Of a stretch of DNA of 64,000 bases, positions 1 to 12,600 are shown piece by piece. The notes beneath the pieces were generated by a model. It was not told where the DNA came from, did not search any database, and saw nothing but the letters and a program-made list of their open reading frames with translations. The stretch covers positions 19,145,717 to 19,209,716 of the forward strand of contig NC_088305.1 of the NCBI RefSeq assembly GCF_032854445.1. Direction: 5' to 3'. Position numbers and translations under genes: made by a program. Numbering within the stretch: the stretch's first letter is position 1; each line of letters begins with the position of its first letter. The stretch comes from Liolophura sinensis (lineage: Eukaryota; Mollusca; Polyplacophora; Chitonida; Chitonidae).

Positions 1-275
1 CTCCAGAGATTACTTTCTTGTTATAACTGAATGTTGTATATTATAAAAAATGCGTTCTCAATTCAAACAGTGTTTAATTGGTAATGTTTGTTACAATTTG
101 TAAATCTTTAAAATCCTTCCAGTACAGTCAATCAACAATTGTTTCCCAAAGAGATTGTTGTACTACACCATTTAACCGTGGGTATTGTAAGGGTTACCAA
201 CATAAAATTTTGGTCAAGAGCCGTGGGCTAAAAAAAAAAAAAAGCATTATTAACACTTCCATTTTTTAATTCCAG

Positions 276-404
276 GGTCTCAGTGAAGACGTCAGCATCA
301 ACAAATTCTTTGACGATCCTATGTTGTTGGAATTGGCTAAGCAGGATGTGATGCTTATCCCATGTGAATTGTCTCGCAAGTCGCGTGAAGACAGCGGTGT
401 CTAA
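276..404 (+). CDS. Last coding exon of an unidentified plus-strand gene
   Basis: A clean acceptor (TTTTTTAATTCCAG) at 275 is followed by an open frame of 42 codons and TAA at 402-404. It reads [20 protein letters not shown], then [12 protein letters not shown] and [10 protein letters not shown]. The composition (acidic [14 protein letters not shown] block, basic-then-acidic C-terminus) looks like real protein rather than chance. I do not recognise the family. The remainder of the gene lies to the left. It converges on the integrin gene. Confidence 0.62.
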   Translation, partial: GLSEDVSINKFFDDPMLLELAKQDVMLIPCELSRKSREDSGV

Positions 405-1258
405 TCCAGTGCCCCGGTGCCCTGGTGTCATGGGGACGAGAGATTCGTGTATATCCTCAGTCATTTGGATCATGTCAGTGGATCAACCAATCAGATTTGT
501 ACATAGTTTCATACCTAAAAGACTTGAGTCACTGACTGCTCCTGCTGGGGAGAACTGAGAACTTCATCCAGAGATTTTTTTCATCAACTTAAGATGACTC
601 AGCCTTCATCCAGGGATATTTTCATCAACTTATAAAGATGATTCAAAAGACTGACTCCTCCTGCTGGGAAGAACTGAGAACTTCATCCAGAGATATTTTT
701 CATCAACTTAAGATGACCTTCATTTAGCGGTAGTTTTCATCGACTTGACATGACTCAACCTTCATCCAGAGATACTTTTCATCAGTTAAGATGACTCAGA
801 AATACATGTACTTTTCAGTAACTTTTAGCGTGACTCAGTCTTCATCCAGAGTTATTTTGAGGTAAGGATGAACCTGGATCCGTGGATACATTTCATAAAC
901 TTGAAGCACGACTCACTTTATGAGGAATTGTCTCGGATCAACCTTGACCTCAAACTCCCGCACTCTCGTATTCATAGGGTGTATGTAGGACATTGTATAC
1001 TGGTACAACATCTGCTGCTTATTGGCATATATAAATTGTAACATTACTGTCTATGTTTTTGTGACGGTTGTATTTCTGCTGTAGTGATTACCCAGTTCTT
1101 GGAATTCTGGGTCACATAAATTCTCTGCCTAGAACTCTGCTGAGCTATCTTTTTTACCTGAAGAAGACACTTCAATATGTACTGTCGCAAGGGTATGGCT
1201 GAGATATTGCCGATGTGGCGTTGAGCCATAAGCATTCATTAATTATGTACTACTTTTA
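405..1258 (+). other. Probable 3' UTR of the plus-strand gene, with degenerate repeat
   Basis: No open frame follows the stop. From about 560 to 870 a loose repeat of roughly 40-70 bp recurs (TTCATCCAGAGATATTTTC and ATCAACTTAAGATGACTC). No certain poly(A) signal was found; the first AATAAA is in the SINE tail near 1330. Confidence 0.45.
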
Positions 1259-1341
1259 TCCTCCCACCATAATGCTGGACACCGTCATATAAGTGAAATA
1301 TTCTTGAGTACGGCGTAAAATACCAATCAAATAAAAAAAAA
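1259..1341 (+). mobile_element. SINE-A, 5'-truncated tail
   Basis: It carries the family's 3' part: CACCATAATGCTGG, ATAAGTGAAATATTCTTGAG, TACGGCGTAAAA, CCAATCAAATAAA, then poly-A. The tRNA head is missing. Confidence 0.85.
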
Positions 1342-2097
1342 AAATACTGTTTTAACACCTTTCACATTATTAATATTCTTGTATCTAGAGCAGATTCCAG
1401 AAGGCCAGTTTTGAAATTTGAAACAAAATTTTGGAGCTTATTTTTGAGCCTTGTAAATTAAAATTGGCCACCTCGCCATATTGAAACAGATGTGTCCAAA
1501 TTTTAACTTCCATTTCTGAAAACTAAACATTGTGAGAAACGCTATAAATTTTGACTTAAGTCAGAAAAAATCTTTGTTGAGTCGGCCCCTGCTATGTAAA
1601 CACGGCCATTCTTAAAAAACCTTTTGTTACGTACAACCCAATTGTATGAGGAAAAAAATGAGGCCAGTCGGGCAAGAATTCTTTTTTATATTGAATAATG
1701 AAGAAATAGGTTTAAAAGGATTATAAAAAAATTGTGAAAAATAACTTCTGTCAAGATGCCAGTAAAGACTTGTACCTTAATTCTTTTCAAGCTTCTCTGC
1801 AACCAACAGTTTGAAGCAGTTTTACAGAAACAGGGAGCAAAGCTTTGTGAAGCTTGCATTTTAAGTGACACAAACAAATCACTTTAGCATCATTTTCATA
1901 ATAATTGTGTGCATAATTTTTGCTGAAAAAAGGTGCTTACGTGGTTGAAAAGGTTGAAGACTTACAGAAGGTCCCTTTGTAGAAGGGTTTAGTAGGGTTG
2001 TGCCCAGTGAACAAGTTTTTAATGATGGCTGCAGACCCCCAAGAGAAAAAAAACCAATTAGTAACTTAACAAACAAGAAAAGAGCAACCTCTGGGAT
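1342..2097. other. AT-rich intergenic stretch, nothing assigned
   Basis: I see no gene, RNA or clear repeat here. Short open frames on the minus strand lack splice context and any family resemblance. Confidence 0.4.
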
Positions 2098-2455
2098 CAT
2101 GAGTGGGATGGTCTGCCAATAACTTGCAAATAGTCTCGGGTTTCCCCAGGCTAGGCCGAGTTTCCTCTGACCATAGTGGTGGCTGCCACCATATAAGCGA
2201 AATGTTCTTGAGTATGGCGTGTAAAACACCAATCAAATAAATAAACAAGAAACAACAGCTATAGTTAGCCTTCCCAGGTACCTGATAAAGTCCTGCGGTT
2301 ACCTCTACACTCTCTGTCAATTTCTTTCCCCTTAATCTTCAGACCATTCCCATATGATGTCTGGCCAGTTTCCTCCCACTGTAATGCTGCCCACTGTCAC
2401 CTAAGTGAAATGTTCTTAAATACAGTGTAGAACACCACCACTCCAATAAACAAAT
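2098..2455 (+). mobile_element. Two degraded SINE-A tails
   Basis: The first (about 2098-2250) has GGGTTTCCCCAGGC, ATAAGCGAAATGTTCTTGAG and AAACACCAATCAAATAAAT. A second, more diverged piece (about 2360-2455) has GTTTCCTCCCACTGTAATGC and AAGTGAAATGTTCTTAAAT. Both lack the head. Confidence 0.7.
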
Positions 2456-3056
2456 CATCATACAGGATACATTTAACACAATTCACAGAAAATCCTAGAA
2501 TTCTGACCAGTAAATGTGCCAGGAATAAGCTACAAGTATCACATTTGCCAACAGGCAAGGAATACAGCCTCTAGAATTGGAGATTTTTTCTGCATTCGTC
2601 CAAGCATCCAGGTTCTTCACACGGAGCTAAATAAGCAAAATGCTGATTTTTGTCCATTTCTGAAGTTTAAAGTACTACAGGACACTGAATCTGGACACTG
2701 AAAATTTGCAGGCTAGGCACACTCTGATTAATTCTTCAAAAAGAATTTCTCACCTAAAAGCTATACTTTTCATTATTTATGCTAAAATCTTATTCAAGGC
2801 CAATTTAATCTGGGTTAAAATTTGCTTTGTTTTTCACCTCCAGTACTCTAGTCACATGACTAAAGAGTGGGCTGATGATTGGCTCAGAGCAGTTATGACA
2901 TCATTGCAAAACTGTGACTACTTGACCCATGTATAAGCTGGCCTTGAGCAATGTTTGTCCACTACAATCACCAGTCACAGCTGCAAAGCGTATAAGAAAA
3001 TGAGGTACACGTGAGTACCAGTGAAGTGGGTATACATTTACGGCCTGATATTTTGT

Positions 3057-3170
3057 CGCTGGCTTCCTCTCTGGCTGTACGTGGGGAAGGTCTGTCAGCA
3101 ACCTGCGGATGGTTGTGGGTTTCCGTCGGTTTACAGTGTAAAACACCAATCAAATAATTAAATAAATAAA
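3057..3170 (+). mobile_element. SINE-A with internal deletion
   Basis: The core GGCTTCCTCTCTGGC...AAGGTCTGTCAGCAACCTGC is present, but it jumps from GTGGGTTTCC directly to GTGTAAAACACCAATCAAAT, losing the middle of the 3' half. Confidence 0.8.
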
Positions 3171-3429
3171 ATGGTATTTTGTCTTGAAGATCAATGCTTT
3201 CAACAAATACCAGGCCGTATGTCCACACAACATGCTGGTATGACGTCATACTGGTATGATATTTGTAATATTATAAAACTAAACAACAATCGCTAAAATG
3301 AATGAAACAAAACTTGTAAATGCGTTTTACAGATGTGAAAACATCAGGATGTATGTTTTGTCAATGTCTGTACAACATTCATGAGGACACTGAGGAATCG
3401 CAAGTCCAGATGTACATCTGTATGAACAT

Positions 3430-3905
3430 ACGTACAAAGGTACAGAAAAGTGCGTAACTTCTGAGTCAAAATGTTACAACACAGCAGTAAGATTCAGGTA
3501 GTATGTAACTTCTGAGTCGAACTTTACATCACATCAGTAAGGCACAGACAGTTAATAACTTCTGAGTCATAACATTACAACAAGGCAATAAGATACAGAC
3601 ATTACATAGTTTTTGAGTCATACACGGTATATATCTATATTACCAGTATTTAAGGTATAACAGAACACCTAAGTTCTGAGTCATAACACACAGTGAGGTA
3701 CAAGAGTTCTGAGTCACAACGACATAACACACCAGTGAGGTACAGATAGCTATGATACATAAATTCTGAGTCATAACGTTATAACACACCAGTAAAATAC
3801 AGACAGACAGGAGTTCTGAGTCATAACGTTATAACACACCAGTAAGACAGGAGTTTTGAGTCGTAACGTTATAACGCACCAGTAAGGCACAGAACATAAC
3901 CCATG
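3430..3905. repeat. Degenerate minisatellite, TTCTGAGTCATAACGTTA unit
   Basis: About eight irregular units (roughly 45-65 bp) share TTCTGAGTCATAACGTTATA and ACACACCAGTAAG..ACAGAC. It is non-coding and lies in intergenic or 3' UTR sequence. Confidence 0.75.
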
Positions 3906-4893
3906 TTACATCCACTTCTCTGTTTAATACAGCAAAACAAAGAGAAACTTGTGGAGCAGAATGTGTATTTAACGAGTACATTTTGCATATAAACGTTATT
4001 CTAAAACAGTCACCATTTAACAACTGTCCACGTAGCACTTTCAGCCACTGCAAATTTTATACATGTGCAGTCCAAAACCGCAAAAGACTTGACCAGATTA
4101 GTTTGGCACTTTATTTTGACACCATCCGGAGAACTGACGCAGAAATCACAAAATACAACACATTTACCACCTGAATGTTTGCAATGTGAACGACGTATAA
4201 AAGACAAACCTTTCGCAACATATATCCATAATACGAACAATGATAGGTCACATCAAATATGTACAATTACATGTACATGTAATTTTTACAGAGCACTTTT
4301 AAGTGACGAATAAATTAATGGTGAAGTTAAGTGTGGATATGGTATCAAAGTGTACTTTGTACTGAGTCCACCACCAGTTGGGAGTGTAATTTAAGTCTAT
4401 CCAAAAACAACACCTACAGTTACAATGTACATGTATGTATGATTCTTAAACAATCAAGCAAATATGATTACGACTTCACATATCTAAATACTTCATTACC
4501 TCACCCACATGTACACTGTACACTTTTATTTACAATTTAGAAGCCGAGACATTTGGTGACACACACAGAAAGATGAGTCGTAAACATTGTATATTTCACA
4601 AAAATACTGAAGTCAGTAGTGTCATCTACCTTTTTTTAAGTCAGTTTGTTCATGAAATCTACAGGATATTACTAGTATTTGCAATATTCTGTTCGTGAAT
4701 AGACAGTTGTTCGAACTGCCTGTTCGTGAAAATTCTCATTACAGGTGTTTTTCATTTTGTCAATCTACTTACAGCAATGCATGCATAGATGCCTTGAGCA
4801 AATTTTGTAAATAATGGAGAGAGGTATTTTTTTACAACACATATTACATACCATAACATTTCAGTACAGTTTCTGTCATGCAAGTTTTTCTAA
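3906..4893. other. Intergenic DNA, no feature recognised
   Basis: Only short unconnected open frames are present. A TACATGTACATGTA palindrome lies near 4266. I see no conserved protein or RNA. Confidence 0.4.
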
Positions 4894-5336
4894 CCAAAAA
4901 TGTCCCCTCATGATGTGGTCAAGTGAGCCAAAATGACTCCTCCCTGGCATGGTCAAGCGAGCCAAAATGACTCCCCACAACATAATCAAGTAAGCCAAAT
5001 GACTCCTCCCTGGCATGGTCAAGCGAGCCAAAATGACTCCCCCCTGGCATGGTCAAGTGAGCCAAATGGTCTCCTCATGGCATGGTCAAGTGATACAAAA
5101 AGGCCCTCTCCCCAACCCCTGGCATGGTTAAGTGAGCCAAAATGACTCCCCCTGACATGGTAAAGTGAGCCAAATTGTGTCCTCGTGGCCAAGTAAGACA
5201 AAAAAGCCCTCTCCCCAACCCCTGGCATGGTCAGGTGAGCCAAAATGACTCCTCATGGTGTGGTCAAGTGAGCCAAAATGACTCCTCATGGCATGGTCAA
5301 GTGAGCCAAAATGACTGCTCATGGCATGGTCAAGTT
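4894..5336. repeat. Minisatellite, ~33-bp unit (ATGGTCAAGTGAGCCAAAAT)
   Basis: About 13 units of CATGGTCAAGTGAGCC / AAAATGACTCC vary in length, with a longer variant containing CCCTCTCCCCAACCCCTGGC. Minus-strand open frames (FGSLDHAR repeats) are products of the array. Confidence 0.85.
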
Positions 5337-5449
5337 ATATGATTCCTTGACCAGCAAGAGATACTGAAAACACAAACACCATGTACATGTAGGACCTACA
5401 ACGTACTACCACATATACAAAATGAGGAGATTACAACATACACAGCTAA

Positions 5450-6260
5450 GCTTGTCCAACAGGCTGGACAGGCAATGTGAAGCAGGCACATGGCTTGTGA
5501 AAACAGGCACATGTACGGCACTTTTGTGGTTCAAAAGAAAGGCACTCTAGTGAGTCATGAGTACAAAGATACTTGTGAACAGGGAACATTTGTGGTTCAT
5601 GAGAAAAGCACCTCTTCCACAAAAAGGGCACTGTGAAGCAGCAATTTGAAGATTGCCCTTCTGTGGATCATAAGAAAGGCATCTCTTCCACAATGGCACT
5701 GTGAATCAGCAATTTGAAGTTTGTACTTCTGTGGAACATAGGAAAGGCGCCTCTTCCACAACGGCACTGTGAATCAGCAATTTGAAGTTTGCACTTCAGT
5801 GGACCATAAGAAAGGCACCTCTTCCACAAGGGCACTGTGAATCAGCAATTTGAAGCTTGTACTTTTGTGGACCATAAGAAAGGCACCTCTTCCACAAGGG
5901 CACTGTGAATCAGCAATTTGAAGCTTGTACTTTTGTGAACCATAAGAAAGGCAGGTCTTTGGTAAAAGCACTGAGGAGGGAAACACATATATGTAGCAGG
6001 CACATTTGTGCCTCATGAGAAACAAGACGCGTCCATAAAAGCCCTACGGAAGGGGTAACACTTAGCAGTTACTTCTGTGGTTCCTGAGTATTAAAGGCCA
6101 TTCTTCTTCAAAAAGAATGCTGAAGGGAGGCACTCTTGTGATTCCTGGGAAACACTGATTCTTCCACTCTTGTATTGCACTTACATAAATAATGCACTTT
6201 TTCCTTGAAACTGCTATGAAAGGGTAAATTTTAGGCACTTTTGTGGTTCAATGGGCTTTT
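5450..6260. repeat. Minisatellite, ~68-bp unit (GGCACCTCTTCCACAAGGGC)
   Basis: Five good copies between about 5620 and 5960 carry CATAAGAAAGGCACCTCTTC, CACAAGGGCACTGTGAATCA and GCAATTTGAAG. Weaker copies flank them on both sides. Confidence 0.8.
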
Positions 6261-6439
6261 GAGTCGTAAGCAGTCTGGATTTGAGACACATTACTGGTTA
6301 CATGTACTACAGAGGCTTGATAAGTCACCTTAGCTTTTTTTCAAGCAACACATTCTGCTTGATTTTAATTGATTCATTCAGATTACAAGGGCCACTTAAG
6401 AGGTTTCCCAAAGCTTGGTTCGTTTCTTATCAGCAAAAA

Positions 6440-6971
6440 CATAAAAATGACAAAGTTCAGATGAAAGAGTGCAAAAAGTTATTCCAATTTTTCCTTATGG
6501 AAAAAACGACACTTGAAAATAATTTTTGTATGGTGGTTATTTGGGACCACCTTTTTGGTATTTATAGTCATTGTTTAATAATGTCATAAATGAGGATGTA
6601 ACACAGGTTTAATAAATAATTTTGCACTAGAATTTGTTCTTTTCAGCTAACAAATGTATTAAACCTCAATTTGGATCATATTTATATTTTTCAAATATTC
6701 ATAAATATTATGATAATTTAGGTTAAATGCATATTTTTCGATATAAACAACAGATTTACATTCCAAAAAATTTATTAGACAAGCATCACATCCTTATTTA
6801 GAACATTATTATGCAACAATGAGAAATACCAAAGGTTGGTCCCAAATATCCATCATACAAAAATATTTTCAAATACCCTTTTCTCTTGAAAAAAAAAATC
6901 CAAAAAATATTACAGATCATATTTCCAAATAAGTTTTGACACTCTTTCATCTGATTTTTGCACCCTTTTTA
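6440..6971 (+). mobile_element. Foldback MITE, copy 1
   Basis: The ends are inverted repeats of about 170 bp: TTCAGATGAAAGAGTGCAAA at the left, and its complement GACACTCTTTCATCTGA at the right. Both arms contain a TATGGTGG..TTTGGGACCA segment; the centre is AT-rich. No transposase is present. A second copy lies at 14664-15209 in the opposite orientation. Confidence 0.75.
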
Positions 6972-8352
6972 CTCTTTTGTCTCCTTTAAGTGTTAGCTTG
7001 AAAGGTATCATTTGGAGGCCTTCGTTTTACAGATCAAACTTTAGGTGAAATGTACTTCAGTAATGGTGGATGCCTTTGCTAATTAAATTTCATTATTTCG
7101 GGTCTTTTCAAAGTAAGAAACATATGGTAATCTCACTACACATTCTATTCTGAAGATAAATTTCAACAAGACCAATAATGATTACAGCCATATAAATAAA
7201 GATTTTCCTAAATATCAAGGAATGGAGTCCACACTTGTTAGAAGTCCCTTGCACTGAAGCCATCATCGCAAAAAATCCATGGATTTTACCTCATTAGGTA
7301 ACAGGTTTCTTTTGGAGTCACTGTAAAGTCCCCAAAAGTCTCGCTGTCACTGAAGAGAACAGGTGTCTTTTGAGGTTCCCCAGTAAATATCCATGATGTA
7401 CAAAGAGTGTTTAGAATACAGTTATCCTTTGGCGTCTTTGTGAACTTTCCTAAAAAATATTGATGGAGTCCAAATAGTCCATTGGGTTCCTAAAGTTCCA
7501 TAAAAAGTTAAAATATTCATAAAAAGTTACAACTCCCTTCCAATGAAGACATCTTTCGGTATCACCATAAAGATCCCTAAAAAATTTTAATGGGGTTCCA
7601 AAGTCTCCTTGTTCCCTCAAAACATCCATACTGTTTTACTTTCTCAATGAAGATCCAATAAAAATATCCATTTAGCACCTACCCTCACCTAGAAAACAGG
7701 TGGCACTTTCACAAAACTTCGTAAATCAATTTTTCATAACTTTTCTCGGAAATGACGTCGCCTAATGGCAGTATGACCCAAAAGTCTTTCACGAAAACAG
7801 TTACGAGAAATTTGAATTACAAAGTTATATGAAAGTGGCCCTAGATGTAAAAGGTATTATTTAACACCCAGAGCTCAGGGAAGAAAAGATATTACAGATT
7901 GGTAGAACCTTCTTCATCAGCCATCATGTTTCAGAACGTCTGGATTCATTCCGTGACACTTGACTCTTAAAAAACAAAATCCTCTTCCAGTGAACACCAT
8001 GACAGTGAGTCCTTAAAGCGACCTGATTACTCATCCCATGAATCGTGTGACTCCACACTGTTCTGAACACTTTAACACAGCAGGAGCCGTCAATCATTAT
8101 CATGTATGATGTACATGTACACACATACTTCACGTCCACACATGGCAAGTCGCAATTTGCAAACAAAACTGTAAATACTGATTCACCCTCAGCACGCTGC
8201 ACAAGTCATGAAGTTGAGTCCTCAAAAGTATTATTCTTGCATGAAGGAACAACAGTGTTTCCATCTGTCTCAACATTTCTCCTGGAATATCACAAGGTAA
8301 AATCCTATTTGAGACACTTCTGTCCACCTTGTTTGTCATATGTATGGTTCCA
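6972..8352. other. Intergenic or integrin 3' UTR, weak repeats
   Basis: Between about 7260 and 7690 a very loose repeat of AAAATCCATGATGGAGTCC and AAAGTCTCCTTG-type words can be seen. No gene is recognised. It is unclear whether the integrin transcript reaches this far. Confidence 0.4.
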
Positions 8353-8966
8353 TGAAATAAAAATCCATTCAGAGACACTGATGACTTTAAAATCCATTCA
8401 GAGACACTGATGACTTGAAAATCCATTTAGAGACACTGATGACTTTTAAAATCCATTCAGAGACACTGATGACTTGAAAATCCATTGAGACACTGATCAT
8501 TTGAAAATCCATTCAGAGACACTGATGACTTGAAAATCCATTTAGAGACACTGATCACTTGAAAATCCATTCAGAGACACTGATCACTTGAAAATCCATT
8601 TAGAGACACTGATGACTTTGAATATCCATTTAGAAACACTGATGACTTTGAAAATCCATTCAGAGACACTGATGACTTGAAAATCCATTTAGAGACACTG
8701 ATGACCTGAAAATCCATTTAGAGACACTGATGACTTGAAAATCCATTCAGAGACACTGATGACTTGAAAATCCATTCAGAGACACTGATGACTTGAAAAT
8801 CCACTTAGAGACACTGATGGCTTGAAAATCCATTGAGAGACACTGATGACTTGAAAATCCATTTAGAGACACTGATGACTTTGAAAATCCATTTAAAAAA
8901 ACTGATCACTTGAAAATCCATTTAGAGACACTGATGACTTTGAAAATCCATTTAGAAACACTGAGG
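8353..8966. repeat. Minisatellite, 29-bp unit (GACTTGAAAATCCATTTAGA)
   Basis: About 21 units of GAAAATCCATTCAGAGACAC / TGATGACTT, with small length changes. It lies 600 bases past the integrin stop codon, so it may be within the 3' UTR. Confidence 0.92.
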
Positions 8967-9180
8967 ACATCGGTACTTTGTGGTGCAAGTTTTGTCACAA
9001 TCCAAAATTCTTCAGAAGAGGGGCATTTTCTGATGCAGTTTGGTCACAATCCAAAACCTCTTTGGGATACTGGCACTTTCTTTGTGATACAAGTTTTAAG
9101 AGTCAGATAGGCCCTTGAGACACTTGTACCTTGTCTGTGTTACACACAGTCTTTACACAGCCATATACCACTTTGTGACA

Positions 9181-9531
9181 TCAGTTCCTTGCCAGTTTCA
9201 CCAGCACCCTGCTGCTGTCACCAGAGCCTTGCCAGTGTCACCAGTTCCTTGCCAGTATCACCAGTGCCTTGTCAGTGTCACCAGTACCCTGCTAGTTTCA
9301 CCAGTGCCTTGCCAATGTCAACAGTGCCTTGCCAGTCTCACCAGTACCCTGCCAGTATCACCAGCGCCTCGTCAGTGTCACCAGTACCCTGCCAGTGTCA
9401 CCAGTGCCTTGCCAGTCACCAGTGCCTTGCCAGTGTCACCAGTGCCTTGCCAGTCACCAGTGCCTTGCCAGTGTCACCAGTGCTTTGCCAGTGTCACCAG
9501 TGCCTCGCCAATGTCACCAGTGCCTTGCCCG
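9181..9531. repeat. Minisatellite, 20-bp unit (GCCTTGCCAGTGTCACCAGT)
   Basis: About 17 units start 34 bases after the integrin stop codon (minus strand), hence probably inside its 3' UTR. Three plus-strand frames stay open through it by composition only. Confidence 0.92.
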
Positions 9532-9564
9532 TTCTATACTGTCATGAATATCGGTCACAGATCA

Positions 9565-9678
9565 TCATTCAAAGATTTTGTCCTCGATATCCAGTCGCTT
9601 TGGGTGTCCATTCTGCGGTTTGAGCGGCTCAGACTCGGACATGGAATCTTCTGGCCTCTTCCTCTTGAAAAACCCGCA
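9565..9678 (-). CDS. Integrin alpha, last coding exon (GFFKRKR cytoplasmic tail)
   Basis: Acceptor TGTTTCAG, stop TGA at 9565-9567. It encodes a 37-residue tail starting [20 protein letters not shown] and ending [13 protein letters not shown] is the signature that clasps the beta-chain tail and keeps the receptor inactive; its presence fixes both identity and reading frame. An acidic Ser-rich stretch follows it. Confidence 0.98.
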   Translation of the reverse strand, partial: CGFFKRKRPEDSMSESEPLKPQNGHPKRLDIEDKIFE

Positions 9679-12600
9679 CTGAAACAAGACATGGGCAACA
9701 ATAAACACCCTGTGTTATTTATAGATACTGTAAACTACTTGCTTGTTAAAATGTTTACAGGATGTTTGCTCAAGTATATTCTGAGGTCATTATTCTGTGT
9801 TGACAGAAATTATACTTTATTATCAATGACCATTAACCTATACTTCATTCTACATTATTCCCAGGAAACAGCTAATATAAAAAACATATTAAACAATATT
9901 GAAATATAAAGTTTTAGTACCATGAATATTCTTCTTAAAGCAAAAGAAACCTTAAAAATGAAGCATGAAAATTTCCCTCCCTGAACAACACAAACATGTA
10001 CATGTACATAGTAAGAGCAGTTGTTCAGTATTAGAGCAAAAACATTTACTTATTTTCTTTGATAGGTGTTCTATTATGGTATTAAATCAAGGTTGTCTTA
10101 CACGAGTGAGTGAGTGAGCGAGCGAGTGAGGGAGTGACTGCTTAGGGTTTAACGTCGTACTTAACAATTTATCAGTCATATGACAACGAAGAAGTCCTTG
10201 GAGTGCATGTACGTGCAATGTGCCTCCTTGTTGCAGGATGAATTTCCACTGCTCTTTTAGCTAGTGTTGCATCACTGAGATGACTTACGGAAGGCAAGTA
10301 AGCCGTCCCACCCTGCCATTATACTAATATAGGTCAACCAGTCACTGCTCTATCCCCTTAATGCTGACTGCCAAGCGAGGAAGCTACAACTTTTAAGGTC
10401 TTAAGTGTGACCCAACCCAGGACTGACCCCAGATCTATCGTCCCTGAAGCACATGCTCAGTGTACCCGGAGGAAACTACTGTGCCTAACGTCATCAATTG
10501 TGCCATCAGGGCCAGTCAGTCTTACACGAAGTTCGTCAAACATCACACACAAATATAACACCATCCCACCAGTCAATGGATAAAAAGACTGTTGGAGCAT
10601 ATCTGCAGCTGTTACTTAGCTGTCTCACACAACAGACATCATCCCACCAGTCAATGGATAAACAGACTGTTGGAGCACTTGTGCAGCTGTTACGTAGCTG
10701 TCTCACACAACAGACATCATCCCACCAGTCAATGGATAAACAGACTGTTGGAGCACTTGTGCAGCTGTTACGTAGCTGTCTCACACAACAGACATCATCC
10801 CACCAGTCAATGGATAAATCAAAAGACTGTTTGAAATCGTTGGAGGAAATGACGAAAGCGCTTCCCTCAGTGATTCCAAAATGTTAAGTCCTCAAACCAT
10901 TCTGCAGGTGAAACTTACCGCATATAAAAGGAGTACCAGTAATAACAATAAAAGTAGTCCGGCTGATACTGCGACTGCGATGATCCATATCTCTACACCT
11001 CGTTTCCTGTGCACTAGATTAGCTGGATTGATATCAGTAGTTACCTGGTACAGAAAAGATACATTTATTAACAATGAACTTAGTTTATCAACCCTCTGGA
11101 AATAAACTTAATAAATCAATCAATCAATCAACTAACAGATACCAGCAATAGAAACTGATAGAATAAATAAAATGGACTTCGCTCCTTTAAAATTAACCTC
11201 TCCAGCCTACATTCAAATCCGACCTTGGACAGGGAATTTCTGTGACCTTGTCTACATTCTTTCATGTAAGACCACAAGTGAAGTTACCATGGAAACAAAT
11301 GTTTGTTTGACAAGGAATCTTTCCTCAGCTTTGATATCTTGATCGCAACAAAATCATACGCACTTCAGAGTTTGCACTCCTTGAAAATTTCAAGTATTCA
11401 GGTTTTTTTCAAGGCTATTACAGGTTTTCCCACGGCTTTGCCAGGCTCAAAATTCACATTTCTATGTAAATCACCTTAATTAGTCGAACTTTTAGTCTTT
11501 CACAAATAAAAGGCAGCGCATTAAGCAATCTGGAAGATTTTCCGCACAAGAATATCAGCATACTATGAACAGTAGTTCGACTTAGTTCTGTAGTCTCGAT
11601 TTCAATGAATTTTCCAGGCTCAGCTACTAAAAGACTCAATTTTCCCATTTTTTCAAGGCCTGGAAAAGTTGTTTTCACTGTCCAAGCCTTTTGAAGTTTT
11701 CAAGGCCCCCTATAGCTTACATGTACATTAAACAATGTGTGGAGAGAAACTCACAATGTAAGCATCACACTTACATTAAACAATGTGTGGAGAGAAACTG
11801 ACAATGTAAGCATCAGACTTACATTAAACAACCTGTGGAGAGAAACTGACAATGTAACCATCAGACTTACATTAAACAATGTGTGGTGAGAAACTGACAA
11901 TGTAAGCATCACACTTACATTAAACAATGTGTGGAGAGAAACTGACAATGTAAGCATCACACTTACATTAAACAATGTGTGGAGAGAAACTGACAATGTA
12001 AGCATCACACTTACATTAAACAGTGTGTTGAGAGAAACTGACAATGTAAGCATCACACTTACACTAAACAATGTGTGGAGAGAAACTGAATGTAAGCATC
12101 ACACTTACATTAAACAATGTGTGGAGAGAAACTGAATGTAAGCATCACACTTACATTAAACAATGTGTGGAGAGAAACTGAATGTAAGCATCACACTTAC
12201 ACTGAACAATCTGTGGAGAGAAACTGACAATGTAACCATCAAACTTACATTAAACAATGTGTGAAGAGAAACTGACAATGTAAGCATCACACTTACATTA
12301 AACAATGTGTGGTGAGAAACTGACAATGTAAGCATCACACTTACACTAAACAATCTGTGGAGAGAAACTGACAATGTAAGCATCAGACTTACATTAAACA
12401 ATGTGTGGAGAGAAACTGAATGTAAGCATCACACTTACACTAAACAATCTGTGGAGAGAAACTGACAATGTAAGCATCAGACTTACATTAAACAATGTGT
12501 GGTGAGAAACTGACAATGTAACCATCACACTTACATTAAAGAATGTGTGGAGAGAAACTCACAATGTAACCATCAGACTTACATTAAACAATGTGTGGAG

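Noticed and set aside
6281-6589. 102-codon frame similar to a frame at 15036-15311
   Set aside because: The similarity arises because both lie in copies of the same foldback MITE; it is not a protein family.
9115-9909. 264-codon plus-strand frame
   Set aside because: It combines a 20-bp array with the antisense of the integrin tail exon, which has the GFFKR signature on the other strand.
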